Below, piece after piece: positions 1 through 15,000 of a stretch of 64,000 nucleotides of DNA. The stretch's first letter is position 1; every line of letters starts with the position of its first letter. A model generated the notes under the pieces. It had not been told where the DNA came from. It worked only from the letters and a program-made list of their open reading frames with translations, and made no database searches. Origin of the DNA: Diploscapter coronatus (lineage: Eukaryota; Nematoda; Chromadorea; Rhabditida; Rhabditidae); NCBI GenBank assembly GCA_964036155.1, contig OZ038422.1, forward strand, positions 64,069,201 through 64,133,200, read 5' to 3'. The position numbers and the translations under genes are program-made.

Positions 1-65
1 GATAATGGGCGGGGCTTAAAATTGCTAAGCCCCGCCCCTTTTGCGAAATCGGAGCACGCTCTTAC
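1..65. repeat. GC-rich hairpin element at an itr-1 splice donor, copy 1
   Basis: A perfect 12-bp inverted repeat, GGGCGGGGCTTA (7-18) and TAAGCCCCGCCC (26-37), encloses a 7-nt loop. It is followed by TTTGCGAAATCGGAGC, and the copy ends at the GTAAGA donor of the exon at 66-207. It is strikingly GC-rich against the AT-rich background. A related copy lies at about 957-1070, also ending at a splice donor. Confidence 0.6.
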
Positions 66-3000
66 ATGTCTTGGGCTTGTTGTCGTTGCATTGCATCATG
101 TCCGATTTGAGCCGGTTTTGGGCGGTTTGAATTCTCAGCGAAATTGCCTTGAAAAACGGCTCATGGATATCCTTTTTCTTCAATCTTTGATAGAAGGATT
201 GCTGGACCTAAAAATGAAAAAAACATAAATTAGTCTGTTTTTGTGTTTGTTATAAAAAGTAATCAAATATACTCTAATTACTTTCTTTAAAGCCCCATTT
301 CCATTTAACATTCTTTGAAACCTACCTTATCATTGCCCTCGTGAAGTAGAGCTTTGGCCAGACAAATAGCTTTGTAGAATATTTCACTGCTCGGTTCATT
401 AATGATGATGTCGATAACCAAATCAGAGGCCCCAGCTTCATTCAACTTGCATTGAATTTCATAAAGATTTCGTTCAGTCAACTTCACGGCGGCTTCATAT
501 TCTTTGCCTGAACTTTCAAAGTAACCAAAGAATTTGGTATGTTCTAGAATCGTCCAAACCAAATATATGAACTTCATGATCTCGTTCAATTTTCGATATT
601 AGCAATAATTACTCTAGTTGACCAACTCAATTACTCTAATTATCTAGCTAATTAGTTAATTACCCGCTTTGTTTCCTCCTTTGATTCCCTCGACTACTTC
701 TTCAATCTTCGATTGCTGCCTTTCGAACGGTGGCTTTTCATGCAGATCGAAATATCGCCTAATTAACCTCAACCGCAATTGCTCGCCCTGCAATCATCTC
801 TACTTAATTACCCTAATTAATAACTATTTAATCAGCCCAACTACAGCAGATAGAATTGGAGAAGTTTGAAGCATGAAATCTAGACCCCATAAATGTGCAT
901 TCTCTTATCTTGTGTTATATTAATCTAAGCGTAATTTAGCGTCAACCGATTTTATTAAAAATGGGGCGGAACCTAAAATTTGTTTCAAGGTTATCACCTC
1001 TTTTTAAAAGTGAGGGTAGCTTTGGAAAAAGTTTAGATCCCGCCTATTTTTGATAAAATCAGAGCGCTACAAAGCAGCCCTTGGAATCATACACAATATC
1101 AAGCTTGACGTGATTCTTCGCATACCATTTTCCAAAATTTCTCCGGAACTCTCCGCTTCCATGAAGGCTATAGATTTAAAAAAATGAAATATTTGAAAAT
1201 TTAAAGATAAAGTCAAATTTACGAAAAAGATTTTAAAAATTAAAAAAAACAAACAAAAGTACCAATTCCGTGAAGTTCTGCTTCGAGCAATTGCACATTT
1301 TCCGGAGGGTTTGGAGAACTCGAGTGCAAAGATTGTCCTGTTTATTGTGCATCAGGGTTTTGCAATGTTGGATCAATCTGAATGTTTTAATTTGAAATCT
1401 GATCTTCATCAAAAATATCTTTCTTTCTTCCGTTTCATTGAATATCTGTTTATTTCTATTATACTAAAACAGTTTATCTTCATCGAAATATTCAGTTTTT
1501 CCTACTAAATTGCATCAAGTTTACTGATATTTCTGGAATTTCTCGAGAATCGAAATTTTCCTACTTCGTCACAACTCCTCCCTTAGCACATTGATCCCTG
1601 AGCTTTGATTCTTGCGGAAAGAGCATTTCTGAAATTAAATTAATAGTTAACTTCGATTCAGATTTTGGTTTTGTACCTGGTGTATGAAGTACATCCACTA
1701 GAACACTTCCTTCAGCCGCGTGTAGTGGTAGAAGATAGAACTTGAACTCGCCTATCATCATCTAAAGCATAAATTTTAAAAAATTAACTAAGTTTCCAAT
1801 ATCCTAAACTCCACATGAAAAGCTGATCTTCATAATAAAATTGATTATTTACTTTTCAAAATAGGTGCAAATGTTCAAAATGTCTACTTGAAAAACTGAT
1901 CTTCATTGAAAGTTTACAAATTTTAATTATAGCTTGAAACTTTACATGATAGCAAGTGACGACGTTGGCTGAGTGGGTAGTGTCTCGAGTCGGGTTGTTA
2001 TTTTTCAAGCCTGGCACCAACGAGTTAGTTCTATTGAATCTCTAAAATAAAATTTTTGCCAAGATTATACAAATATTAAGGTTATCAAATTTCAGGGTTA
2101 GAATTATTCTCAGGGTCACATCAAAAAATTTATGCTGACGTTTTAGAATTGTCGCAACGACGCAACGTCGAAACATGAAAATGATGCAACGCTTTCTTGG
2201 AAACATCGCAACACACTAAGTAAAATGTAATATATACAAAATTTGATTGATCAGATAGTAAGTCGGGGTTTCAAAAACTGCTATAAAATGCACGAATTTA
2301 GTTTTGCATTAATACTACCTAAATTTATCGAGTTAAATTAATTTTAGGGCATTTCACTTCAAAATCACTCCCAAACCTCGATAACGACATTTATTAATTT
2401 GGGCTAAAATGGAAAATTAAAAAAAAAATCGATTTTTCAGAATTTTTTAAGATTACCTGATTTATCATGATAAATTTAGCCGAGTTTGCAGCGCATTTCC
2501 ACCTTTCTCGAATATTCAGAGCGGATGAAATCGTTGGAATTGCCACGTGGGCGGGAAGACTGATGTTGTTTTCTTCGGCTAGAATTTTTACGTTTCGAAA
2601 ATCACATTATTTTCAGGTTTACATTATTTAATGTCACCGATCTATGTTTATCGTTTTAAAAAATCAACCCTTCTTAAATTAAAAAAAATGCTTCAGAGAG
2701 TTTCATGGATTTTTTTAAAATCCGAATATATAATGCACCCCAAATCTTGGCTATTATTAAAAATCAACTCCTCTTAAAATAAAAATCTTTTTCAGAAAAT
2801 TAAAAACGTTTTCATTACTCAAAAATATCTAACTCCTGAATGATTTATCGTGGCTAATTAAGACCAATCATCTAATTTAATTTGCTTTAATTATCCTATT
2901 TAATTACCCCATTTGCTCAATCGCTTGACGCACTCCGCTACTCTGTACCAATTCCTTGAAGATCTGCCAGCTTTCGTGGTTTTCAACCTCGTCCTCTCGA

Positions 3001-6000
3001 GGGTGTTCAAACTTTGCAGCAGCGAAGAGAAGAGCTTTGAATGTTGCTGAAATAACTTAAATTTAAAAATTTTCATTTTTAAACTTAATTTTTTGTTAAG
3101 GTTACCTCAGTGGACAAATGTGCGCTATCATGCATGATTTTTTGTTGAGTTTGAGTGATTTTAATGTTTTAATTTTCAGAATATGCAAGTGTTAAATTGT
3201 GAAAATGATAATGTGTGTTTAAAAGTGTTAGCTCAAAATTGGTGATTGAATAAGCTTCAGAATATCTTAGGTCTATTGTGAGTCTATTTGACTTATTTAT
3301 GCGTGGTTATGCGCAACTTCAAATTTAAACTAATTAATTGACGAACTAATAGTTAGCGTTAAACAAAAAAGGCACACATCTAAATCCTATTGCATTCATG
3401 GGTGTACGGAATGAAATTTTGAGATTCTCAGAACACAAAACGAAACGGAATGAGCCCAGAAATGACCGAAATTACGGTTTTTTGGAACGGAGCGGGATAT
3501 TCCGTACAGCCCTGATTGCATTTCGTGATTAAATTATCTACCATGCATGCTAGCTTTCAACACCCGTTTCCCGTCGCTACCGTATGTTCATTGCAAACTA
3601 AAAATGTGATTAGTGGTATACTTAACTCTAAGCCAAATATACTCGGTGCTTTGGATTACGGTACTTTCGACGTCACAAGGTAACCTTACATGGATATCGA
3701 CCTTTGCCGCTTCAGCATACGGTCGTTCGAAGAACTTCATCAGAATCTCGGTTACGGTATGACAGATGTACTGTTCCAATTCCACATAATTTGCATTGGG
3801 TCTTCCGGCTTCTTTCAGCTGAAATTATAAGCACGATTTCAGGAGTTTATGATTTTAGGAACTTTCAACAATTAAAGGCGTAAAGTCTACAAGAGCTCCA
3901 TTTTATATTCACAGAAAGTTTCCAAAATTTGGAAACCTACTTTATTAACATCCTGTAGCATATTATGCAGAATCGCGTCGACGTATTCCGGTTTGTAAGC
4001 GTCTTTCATCTCGGCGTCCGTGTCGATGTAACAATGGAGAAGAAATTGCAAGTACGCGGTTTTTACCTGAAACGTAATTTCCGCTAATCACGTTAGTTAA
4101 AAAAATATGGCATTTTGTAAAATTACACACGTCCGTCTTTATTTTGTCGATATTATTTCTTATTTTAAGTGATTTAGAAAGTACCTCTATCAGACATTTC
4201 GGCGATGTAACGACTCTAACAATGTGCTCCATAGGTATTTCTGAGGCGCATTTTAACTCCGTACTTCCATTTTTACCTCGAGTACAAAGCGAGAGCAGTC
4301 TGGAATTTTTGCAAACATTAGAGTCTGGCATCTTAACGATCAGGGCTGCACGAAACTTCGACTTCGAATTAAAAAAATGTTGACTTCGCACAGCTGTTGC
4401 CACCAATGAGCGATCTAACCTGGCTAATAGAAAAAGACACCGGGACACCGATTAGAAAAAGACACCGGGTTTTCTAAGAAATAGTATGGGGAGGCAAGAT
4501 AGGAAAAGAAAAAAGCCGGTGTCTTTTTCTAACTGGTGTCCCGGTGTCTTTTTCTAGGAGCCATCTAACCTCACTAGCTCGACGTGATATTTTAGTGGGT
4601 GAGTGGAGTCCAGATAGGGAGGCGCGCTAGCCATCATTTGTTCTAACTGCTCGAAGGAAGCGTTGTCAACGTAGAGTTGCCGGACCTCATCTGACGCCGA
4701 ACAGATCTTAATTAGGCAGGTAAATGTTTAATTATCGAGTTAATTACCTCCTGAGCGACCTTCTCTTGACAGGTTTCAATCTCTTTGTCGAAAACGCAAA
4801 CTAACGACTGAAGAAGCTCGAGGAATATCGCGTTTCGGGCCTTAATTAGAGTAATTAGGTGATTAATTAGAAAACTAAGTAGTTAATTACTTTATGCTCA
4901 ATTAAGTTGACAATATGGGCAATTAGGTCTTCGGAGACGTTAGAAGAGAGGGTTCGGTTGTTTCGGAAAATCGATACGAGGGTAGCGACTTCTTCGACCT
5001 AAAATTGGATATGTTTTAGACTTTATTATAACTTTGTTTTTTTTTTTTTTTTAAATGATATTGAATTTAATAATTGATTCTATGGATAATGAATATAAGC
5101 TCGTATTTTATGTTTCAAATTCTTTCTGGCTGAACAGAAAACATTTTCAAATAAGCCTCAAATTCCATGATATCTCTTCAAAAACACTTAATTCAATAGA
5201 TCTTTCACCTAGTGGAGGCAACTTAAATTGTTTTTCGAAAACTGCTCCTAAATTTTAAAAGTTTACCGTCTCGACCCTGAGCATGCCCTCCTTCGCGTCT
5301 TTCTCGATGGAAATGTACTTATAAAGACGACCCTGATTCTCCTTGTTACCCTTGCAGAAACTTCGAAGAAACTCATGCGACAAAGTGATCAGTTTCGGCA
5401 TTTCCGAGTCGTTTTTCTTGTCATATGGTACGCTAAAATTTTGAATTTGACATGATTTTATCATTTTATGATTCCACTTCTAAAAATGTGATGTCATCTA
5501 AATTTCTACCTGATGAACTCCAGCACGACCTCGTAAACCCGCATGTTCCTCAGTAATTGTTGGTTCATTTGGTCGGGCCTGTCTTCTCGGTAGCAAAGCC
5601 TTTTGATCCGGACAAGGATTTGACGGATGAGTGGGTATGCGATGAGGGGGGCCTGAATTTGGAAATATTATTGACTTTGAAACTTTTGAAATACGTCTCA
5701 AGTTATTTTAGGACAATGTTAACTTTTTGAACTAGTATTAAAACAGGGTATAGGGAGAGTTATTAAATAAGATAAGTTACACATGCTTCAAAAATCGAAT
5801 GTTAGTATATGAATATTAAATATCATTTTATGATGGTGGCCAGAAAAATTAATAAGACTATAAATAAGTTAATTAATTGGGGCAATTAACTCGAGCTAAT
5901 TAGTTAGTTGTGCACGCTGAGTGTACCACAGATAAGGGTGCGCTTGTGATTGCGAAAACGATCGCCTCCCCCGAAGCATTACTAAGCTGAAGTAAAAAAA

Positions 6001-9000
6001 CGTTTTCATGTAAGACCATTTTAAGGCAACTTGGATAGTTCGTAGTTTCGTTGCTTCGTAGACTACGAAATAGTATGGGAAAATATTTCTGCCTACCTTG
6101 CCCTATAACCTTAACTATGGGCTACGAACAGGGCTGATCAAAGACTAAAATTTAAAAAAAACACAAAAACAAAAAAAACTCAAATTCAAAGACAACGACA
6201 AAACTTTGTTCAGCTCTGGCTACGAAGATACGAAGCTACGAGTTAGCTAAATTGCTATTTTTAACAACTAAATAATACCTTATCCGACAACTCTTGTAAC
6301 GCTAACGCTGCATCGTTCCGGTCTTCCTTTATCAAGAGACGGTTCAGAAGTCTCAGACATTCATCCTAAAATATTAAAATAAAATTTTTAATTGCAAGAA
6401 TAATTTTACTTAATCTAAAAGTGCATCTAATTTAACATAGTTATTTAAGTTGGTTAACTCAAATCTAAATCTATATTATACCTTGGTGTTAGGGTAGTGC
6501 TCATTAATTATCTCGATGACGGCTTTCATCAGATCCTCGGAAGAAAAGGCCTTTGTCGTGACGAGATTGTGCTCTTCCAGATCTTTTCTAGTGATTCGAT
6601 CTTCGCGGTCTTCTCTTTGGTCGATGGATTGTCTGAAATGAAAAAATGCTTAAAAGTTTATTAGGTTTCAAAGAAATAAGATTAACTTGATTTTAGCCTC
6701 TTTTAAGTGCTCCACTTTAAGATATTTTAAAATCATTTAACTTCTACCTCTTATCTCCATGCACCCATAACTCTGATTTCTCCGTCAGGTTCTTCAGGAT
6801 GAATAGATCCCTGTCGACTTGGCGGTAGTTCTCGACGTCATCTTGAGACACCAGTAGCTGTACCTGCTTCAGATCTTCTAATAATTCCTGGTACTGGGTG
6901 AAGTGCCGGAAAAGAACTTTCAGCGCTATGCTGGTCAATGGCGGATAGTCTGACATGGTCATTTGGAGTAGAATTGCCTGAAATTGGTAATTCGTTTAGC
7001 TGGCGCCTTAATGAACTTAGCATCATTTTTGCAAAGAAAGCGAAACAACTTTCTTACCAGAAGTTGTTGTCCTTCCTTGCCATCGAGATGTAACTCATGC
7101 CCTGCCGATTGATAGATCGCATCGTACAGCTGAGCCGTCATCGCTTCATTGATGCTGGCCGAATGGGTCAGACTTCCGTCAGCGTCACAGGGGAAGTTGG
7201 TCTAAAGGTCAAGTTTCATCGATTATAGAATTTCTGCCAAAATACCTTGAACCAGGAAAGAGCCATGGTGATGCGGTAGTCCCTTCTCACGTCCATGACG
7301 AATTGCAGGATCTCGGCGACAGTCAGCTTCGTTTTGACCCTTAGTTGTCGCGATTCCTTGGTTCTAACGGATTCTTCGATCCCGTTCACTTCCTTGTCAG
7401 CGGTATTTCTGTTCCGATTGGCGTTTCCAGTGGTTAACATCGTCGTTGTCACTCGATTCATGCTGTGAGCGATCAGGTTCATCCCGTGGGTGACCTTCCG
7501 AGTTCTTCTCTTGTCGTTTGGCTGATCATCCACGATTGCTAGGAGGTTCTGAAAGTCAGCTTTAAGCACTCGTGATATTCTCAGATACTCTTTATTATTA
7601 GAAGTCGGCAAGTAAATAAACTCCATGGGAAAAAATGAAGGTTTTCAACTTAGATATTTTCGTAGCATACCTGAGCCAACTGAAGTAGCTTGTCGAAGGA
7701 GTAGAACCCGAATTGTGCAAGAGCCTTTGACAAAGTGACAATTTCATAGGTCAGTTTGTTCATATTGACACTTTGGGCATCGCTCTTCAGGACCGGACCT
7801 TCATTCTGAAACTTCACTGATTGGAACAGATGATGCTAATTGATATCGGTACCTGGTTTCGTAGGGAAATGAGGTACTCATCGACTGTCGACAGGACTTT
7901 CTGACTGATCCTTTCCCCGATCCTGACTCTGCTACCATCGGAATAACCCTCCACTGACGTCGACTCATAGGTATGAATATTCACGTTCATCGGAATATCC
8001 CACCACAGTCTCGCATGCCGGATTGCGGACAGAGGACTGCCCCGGACGATGTGCAGATGAAGAAGAAGTCGAGTGAACGAGGCACGGACCTCGTACGGCA
8101 GCCTTGAGTCCGACATACACTTCAGCACGAGGTCTGCAGGGAGTTGATGAGAGATGTTCATCAGCTTCCTTTCCGGTGGTGGATCGATCGCGAGGTATTG
8201 CTGTTCTTGGCACATTTGAGCAAGTAAGTCAAGCTGGTGTCTAAAAATTATAATTTCAAAAAATCCGCGATTTGCATTGAATCTTCACCGAGTGTTGATT
8301 CCAAATACGTTGCATCAATACTATTAAAAAAAAATTTTTATCTAATAGTACCATGGTGTAACGTTTCATTAAATATCAATTTTATGTTGCAAAATTTACT
8401 AAGATTTTTATTTTTATAAAATTTTAATAAGGTATTTTCTTTTTACCCCGACTATGATCTAAAGATTATTTAATACCTGTAATAATCAAGAAATTCTGCA
8501 TCCTCATTATGTATTGCGGCTGCTTCCGAAACGTTCACAAGCTTTTTCAGGTTCTCTTGACCCCATCCGATGTAGACTTCGCCATCAATCAATTTGGTAT
8601 CCATGAAGATATCCCTGTGCCGCTCACTCAACACCGAGTTACAGATGAGCTCTTGGATCTTCTTGTTGGCTTCACCCCTGCATACGCACAAGTCCGCTAG
8701 ATAATCAAGAAATTTCCCTTGTCGGTTGTTCCGAACCAGCTCCACGAATCTTTCCACGTGAGGGGTCTTAACGTATTTCTCCAGTAGCTTTGGGTTGTTG
8801 TGAAGGACCGCCTATAATTATATCTAGGTAATAATTAAGGTAACTAAACAAGATAACTACCGTCATGGTGTCCTCAGCCATCAGATCGAATCCAATCTGT
8901 TCCTGGATCTGTCCGAACTTCTCCGCGAGATACTCCTGGTTCTTTCTGTAGTTGACTTGCGAGTACTTCAGCAGACAGTAGCATAGCTGGAACATCGTCT

Positions 9001-12000
9001 TGAAGACTTCGTTTCTGCCGTCGCTCAGCTCAGAGGGAGAATTTAGAAGGGGTGGAAGCTCGGTTTTGCCTTGTCTGGGGAGGAATGGAGCTTTTAGTAG
9101 CAAGAATATCTGATCCAACACTTCCTGCTCTCTCAGAAGCTTCTGTCGATCTCTACAATCAATTTCATAGCTTCTTCAGAATATGTACAATTTTAGTTCG
9201 GAGATTAAATTTTCTCTAAAACTATACCTGGACGGAGAAAAATCGCTGATCTTCAGTGGATTGATCATGTGGTTGGTCGTATTCGTGACGAAATAGATAC
9301 ATTCCGTCAGCAATTGAATTGTGACATTGATCAGTTCCTTGGAAATGACGGAGCCAATCCTGATCAGCCTGATAAAATCCTTCAAGGCTTTGCAGGCGTC
9401 ATTGGCGAAGTCGAGGTCGCGGACCTGGGGATAATTAGGCAATTGAAGTAATTAACGCGAGATAATTACCTCATTAGGAGAAACCGGGAGCAGAGCAAAC
9501 GTCTCCTTGTCAATCCGATTGTTCTCCAGAATCACTCGGACCCAGCCTTTCTCGTTCTTGCTAAATTAGTTGCTCTAGTTATCTCCACTTAATTACTTTA
9601 ATTACCTCGAATAATAGAGATTGGCTTTCTCATTTGCGTTCGTTGCATGAACCCAATATCCTGTTGCTTCATGTTGAAGTCTGACGAAGGACCGGGCGGC
9701 GACTTCTTTGTTGTTCTAAAATTTTTAGGTGACGTCATGCCGTCATATATATTTTTAAATGACGTCACATGTGACGCCTTTAAAAGATGTCATATTTTAA
9801 AGAAGTGACATTCTACCTTCGTGATTATACTCGGATCTAATGAAAATAATAGATTCTTGTCAGACTCAGGGAAGTCAGATTTGATGGGAACCAGGAAATA
9901 ATATCCAGCGTCGATATGCTCATCGTGACCCTCTAAATTAGCATATCTGAGGGTTATGGTATTTTAAAATACCCATGTTTTCTCCGTAGTAGTTGGTGGG
10001 GGGCTGAAGATAGGAGTCTTTCGTCCTGAAATTAGTCAAACTATAATCGTCATTAGTTTAGTTTGAATTAGTTTTGTTATTTTAATTCATGCAAAACAGC
10101 CCAAGTACCATAATTATTTCCAATGTTAGCCGATAAATATTGAAACTAATTTCTTTTAAATGTTAGAAATAGGAAATTCAGGGTTTTTTAATTGTTACCT
10201 CTCCAGAGTTGATCTTCGACTAAAAATTGTTATTTCGGGGTAAAATCTCATTTTAGATGATTATTTGAGGAAGAAAAGCTCAATATTCATAATTTTTATT
10301 ATGGAAATTTACTTTGTATGCAGCAAACTGGCCCTCCTTCCGTTAGTAGCTGGTTTGGCAAGTTGACTGGCCTTCTGTAATTAAATTCTTAATCATTTTA
10401 GGTTCCAAATTTAAATGCAACCTTTGATATGTGATGCAAATATTGTTCTTATAATTTTCAATAAAAACTTTAATATTATGATTAAATAGTTTTAATTAGT
10501 ACCTGTACAGTCAAATACATGTCTGTGGCCAAATGCTTGAACCGGAAAGTCTCTCTCCATTTCGCTGAACCACCGCGGTACGCGTCTTTTTGAACCACCT
10601 GAAATGTTCGAGTTCCAGGATTTTATTAAGAATATTGCTTAATTTCATATTAATCGAGAAATGAATTTTCAACAATAAATAAACAGTATATTTCAAAATT
10701 TCCTTTGAATAAGGTAGTATTTTTAAAAGTCAACTGAGCCACATTGCTGACTACCAACATTCAAATAAAAATCATAGGTTTCAAGATTTTCTTCAACAAT
10801 TTCTTAGACTTGTAAAAAGTAAGCGAGAATTATTCTTTGAATCAATAGAAATCCAACAACTCTCACCGAAATACATTGAAAGACGAATTTTTTCATACAT
10901 CAATATTTCAAGCTAAAAATATCGTTTCGGTCAAATTAAATGGAAGTTCGTGTGTTGAAAAATGACGAGAAAAGGCGAGAGACAGAAGAAATTGCGTACC
11001 CCACTTTCTTTCCACTGTCCCCCGCCGACCCTCTTTCTCTGCGCTCTAGTCTCCCACTTTGGGCATAGTCGTGACGCGCATTTCTCGCAAGGCGCTCTTT
11101 AACACACCAACTGTCAATTCCTTTGACCGATACAATAAATGAAGCCCTAAAAATGCTGAAACCCACCTGAACTTCCCAAAGAGCTCTGGAACTCGTTGCA
11201 TCTGCGGCCGAAGGTCTGTTGGTCATTCTCAGGAAGACGACGTCTTGCAAAGGGATTGACTTCGGGATTGCATCCAGAGTTAGAAAGGTCTGTTGATCGG
11301 CATGGAATAATCTTACGACGTCGCCCTAAAATGGAAAATCGATAGTTAAAAATCAACAAAATCACTATTCTGATTTCGTGTTGTGATACTTAGAGAGTAT
11401 TAATTTTATTTATACGTTTCTCGAAATACCTTAGTTTTATATAAATTATCGCAAATGATTGTGAGATGAATACGCGTCTTATAAATTAATTATTATCGTT
11501 ATAAAATATAAAATTTTACCGATTTCAAAATGTCCTCTTGATTTTCATTGTAGAGCAGGAACATGAATACCTGCCATTCCGTCAATTCATTTAGACAGTT
11601 TACCTAAATATTGAAGTTTAGATTTTGGTCAAACTTCAAACTAAATTGTGAAACTTCAATTAACTTTCAACTAACCTCAACGGAATTTGGATGGTCCGGG
11701 AGTTTGAAGTGGGAGATGTGAAGTTGATGCTTCGAATGGCCTGCCGGAGTGGGTTGGGATGACGTCACAGAATATGGGATCAGAGAGATCTTGTTTCCTG
11801 CTGCTACCTAAAATATATATTTTAAAAAAAATCGATATTTTAAACTGTTACGTTATCTCCGAGAGCATAATGCTTGTAAGCTGGCTCTATGATGAACCAA
11901 CTTCCTTCATTGCCGGCGCGGTCGAGGTAGACCTAAAATTTAGCCTGCTTCAGGGAGTTGCATGACCTAAGATGTCAAAATATCGTTAATATCAGTACTT

Positions 12001-15000
12001 AATTAGCATAATTATTTGAAATAAAATAATTGCATAAAAATTGAATATGCCTCAAAATATTTTATCATTTGCGATAAAAAAGTTTTACTTCCAGGTTTCA
12101 GAACACTTGATAAAATCTTCAAATTCTTACCTTCATAGCGTTCCTCTCACATTTAGCTGGAGAATTTTTCTGGACGGTGATGTACTTGTCTGATTTCACA
12201 TGAAGTAATTGCACTGTGGTTCCGTACTGAAAATCACAATCGTATCCAATTTAGTCTCAGATTCAATTTAAGTAAAAATTACCTGAACGACAGAGCCTAG
12301 CGTCTTGCGGAATTCCAGTTCATTTTGTTCATTTTCCTTGTCCGCAGCTATCCGAAGCTTGTTCATCATTTCTGCGTCGAATGTAGATTCTCCGGATTGA
12401 AATCGTTTCTGCTCGGTCCAGAGTTGTTTCTATAAGTTCCAATTTAAATGCGTATGTCGAAATTAAAAATCCTATAATTTCATCTGAAGTGTAATTGCTA
12501 ATTCCGGTATAATATCAAAAATAAGAAATCTCGTGTAATTTAGCAGATGATTTTATTAAATTTGCCTGAGCCGCATATCGGTTGACCGGGCAGATCTTGA
12601 AAAGACAGTCCCTGAATTTCTTGGGTGGACTTTCCGGTCTTCCGTCTCTCAACTCGACGATGCAACGGTCATCAACCAGACTAAAGTTTCAAATTTGTAT
12701 GTTTCAAGAAAAGTGAAGCGGAATATAATCGAAGTCGCAAGTATTGTCGTGTTCGATTAGCCGATATTTAAGAATCTCAAAATAATAAATCGTCTAAAAT
12801 GTTACGTTTCAAGATAAATGAGTAGGAAATATTTTAAATTAAAGTAATTAATCGCGTGAAGTCATTGATGGCATAAAATTTACCCTAAAGTCGATAGGAA
12901 TCCCCTGTGATCTGACGACTCTTCCGAATATAGCGAAATAATATCCCCGATGTGAAGTAGGGCTGTATTTCCACCTTCCATGGACATACCCATCGTCAAT
13001 TTTCGACCGAGGTTGTGGAAAGCCATGCTTAAATAATATATTTAAATTTAAATAGCTTATGTTTAATTTATATATGCTTCACTTTTTAATAGTTATGTTT
13101 TAATATACCGATTGAATAGTTTTTTCTCGTAATTATTTTCCAAATATTGGAAATTTCTGATGATATTATGATAGAATTTAAGGTAGAACTTGATCTCCCT
13201 TATAATAATTGTAAATAATATGATTTTAAATGATGCAATATCTGAATTTTGACAATTTGACTCACGTATGCTTCAATTTCTTCCACTTATTCATAATTTA
13301 ATTTCCCAAGAGTAAAAAATCAATAGATTGGTGATTAAAAATTAATATCAGTGCATTAATAATATCGCCAATATAATTGATTAATTATTCGATATGATTA
13401 TGCTTTGCATTAAGGATTTACATTTAAATCACGCTATAAGACGCTTAAACCTATGCGCTTTGCGCTTAAAAATTTAGCATGTATGTCATAGAATTTCATA
13501 TTTTAAACATATGTCTAAAAATTACACAGATTCATTGAAACTATGCTTAATTATTTTGAATTCCTTAAATCCTGCATCACATTTCAAATATTTCAAAGAA
13601 ATGACGTTATGTCTTAAGTTTTGATCTTTGAAAAAGCACACGTTAGATCACGTTAGATATCGGTGCTAGGCCTCTAAGTGGGGGTGGACATTTTGATAAA
13701 TAAGGATGGATATGGCGTCTGGGCTATTCGAATATCTCCTTTCATTGATATACCAACACTAGACTGTAAATATTTGAGAAGCATTTGAAAAACCCAACAT
13801 TAGTCACTCTTTACTAAAGTCTATTTAATTTTGCAAAAAAATAAATAGGTTAAAGATATTGCATCATTTCAAATTTTTAAAAGTCTAACTTTGTTGATAG
13901 CTGATCCCCCGAAGATCGGCTCGTATCACATTGATTTTGGATAGTCTCTGAAAAATAAAAACTGTAAAAGGTTGATCTTCATCGCTTCATCGTGAAATCA
14001 ATAAAATTTTGTAAATAACCTATTAGTATTGCATAAAAACAATGATAAGAGGAAATAATTTGAATCATAGAGGAGCTGATCTTCGTCGTAAAAGTCATGG
14101 TAAAACATTAAATGACGTCATATATTTCAAATTAAATAAAGAAAAACCCTGATAAAATGCTCGAACCAATTCAAAATTGCCTGTATGATTGACGAGAATA
14201 AAATCGATAAGCGCTGTGAGCGTGAAGGAAGAATAAAAAGTCAAAAGTGGCCTGCGGGGAAAAGCAAAAAGAGCATTTCAATTGAAAACGACAATATGAG
14301 CATAAAATATGCTTGGGGGGCATGGAAAAACAATGAAACATTGGTCGAAAATGATAAAATCATAGAAAAGGAGATCAATATTAACCATGGATCAGTTCTT
14401 GAAGGTTATGATTTTTTATTGAAAAAATGACAATACCAACATGCGCACATAAAACGCCTTGATTCGAGCCAGAAAAACAATAGAATCAGATCGATAGGAA
14501 AAGAGATCAATTTTGGGAAGAACGAGATCAAAAATTTCGAAAAAAAAAATATCAAAAATATAAAAACGATGTCAAAATTCCGAAACAATAGATCAAATAT
14601 TTCGAAAGATAGGTTCAAAAAGAGACTAAGTTATTCAGTACCACATCATAGATAATCCCCTTTACATTTAGAATGATGAAATAAATTTAAAATTGAAACG
14701 GGCCTGGTCTATATCTTAAAAAATGAGTCTCTCTGCAAAATTTATCCGTTTTCCAATTTACCCCAAAATTCGATAAATCATTTTTCCTGACCCTCAAAAC
14801 TTTACATTGTGTCCTATATCAACTAGCCGCATCTAATGAGGTTCGAAAATAGAGCTCAAAACCAGGATACGAAAAAGAAAGAAAAATAAAAATAGGTAAG
14901 AAAATAGTACAGTATTTTTGGAGACCGAAAGGTAGTGAAAAAAAATTAGAGATCATAAAAGTGAAAAGTGAAAAGATAGTAATTCAAGATAGAGGTCATT

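Noticed and set aside
7216..9121. Several 80-136 codon ORFs in different frames
   Set aside because: These are itr-1 exons read through their introns, or shadow frames of them, not separate genes.
14185..14430. 81-codon plus-strand ORF inside an itr-1 intron
   Set aside because: Lys/Asn/Ile-rich composition follows the local base content; no family similarity, no splice context, and it lies antisense within an intron.
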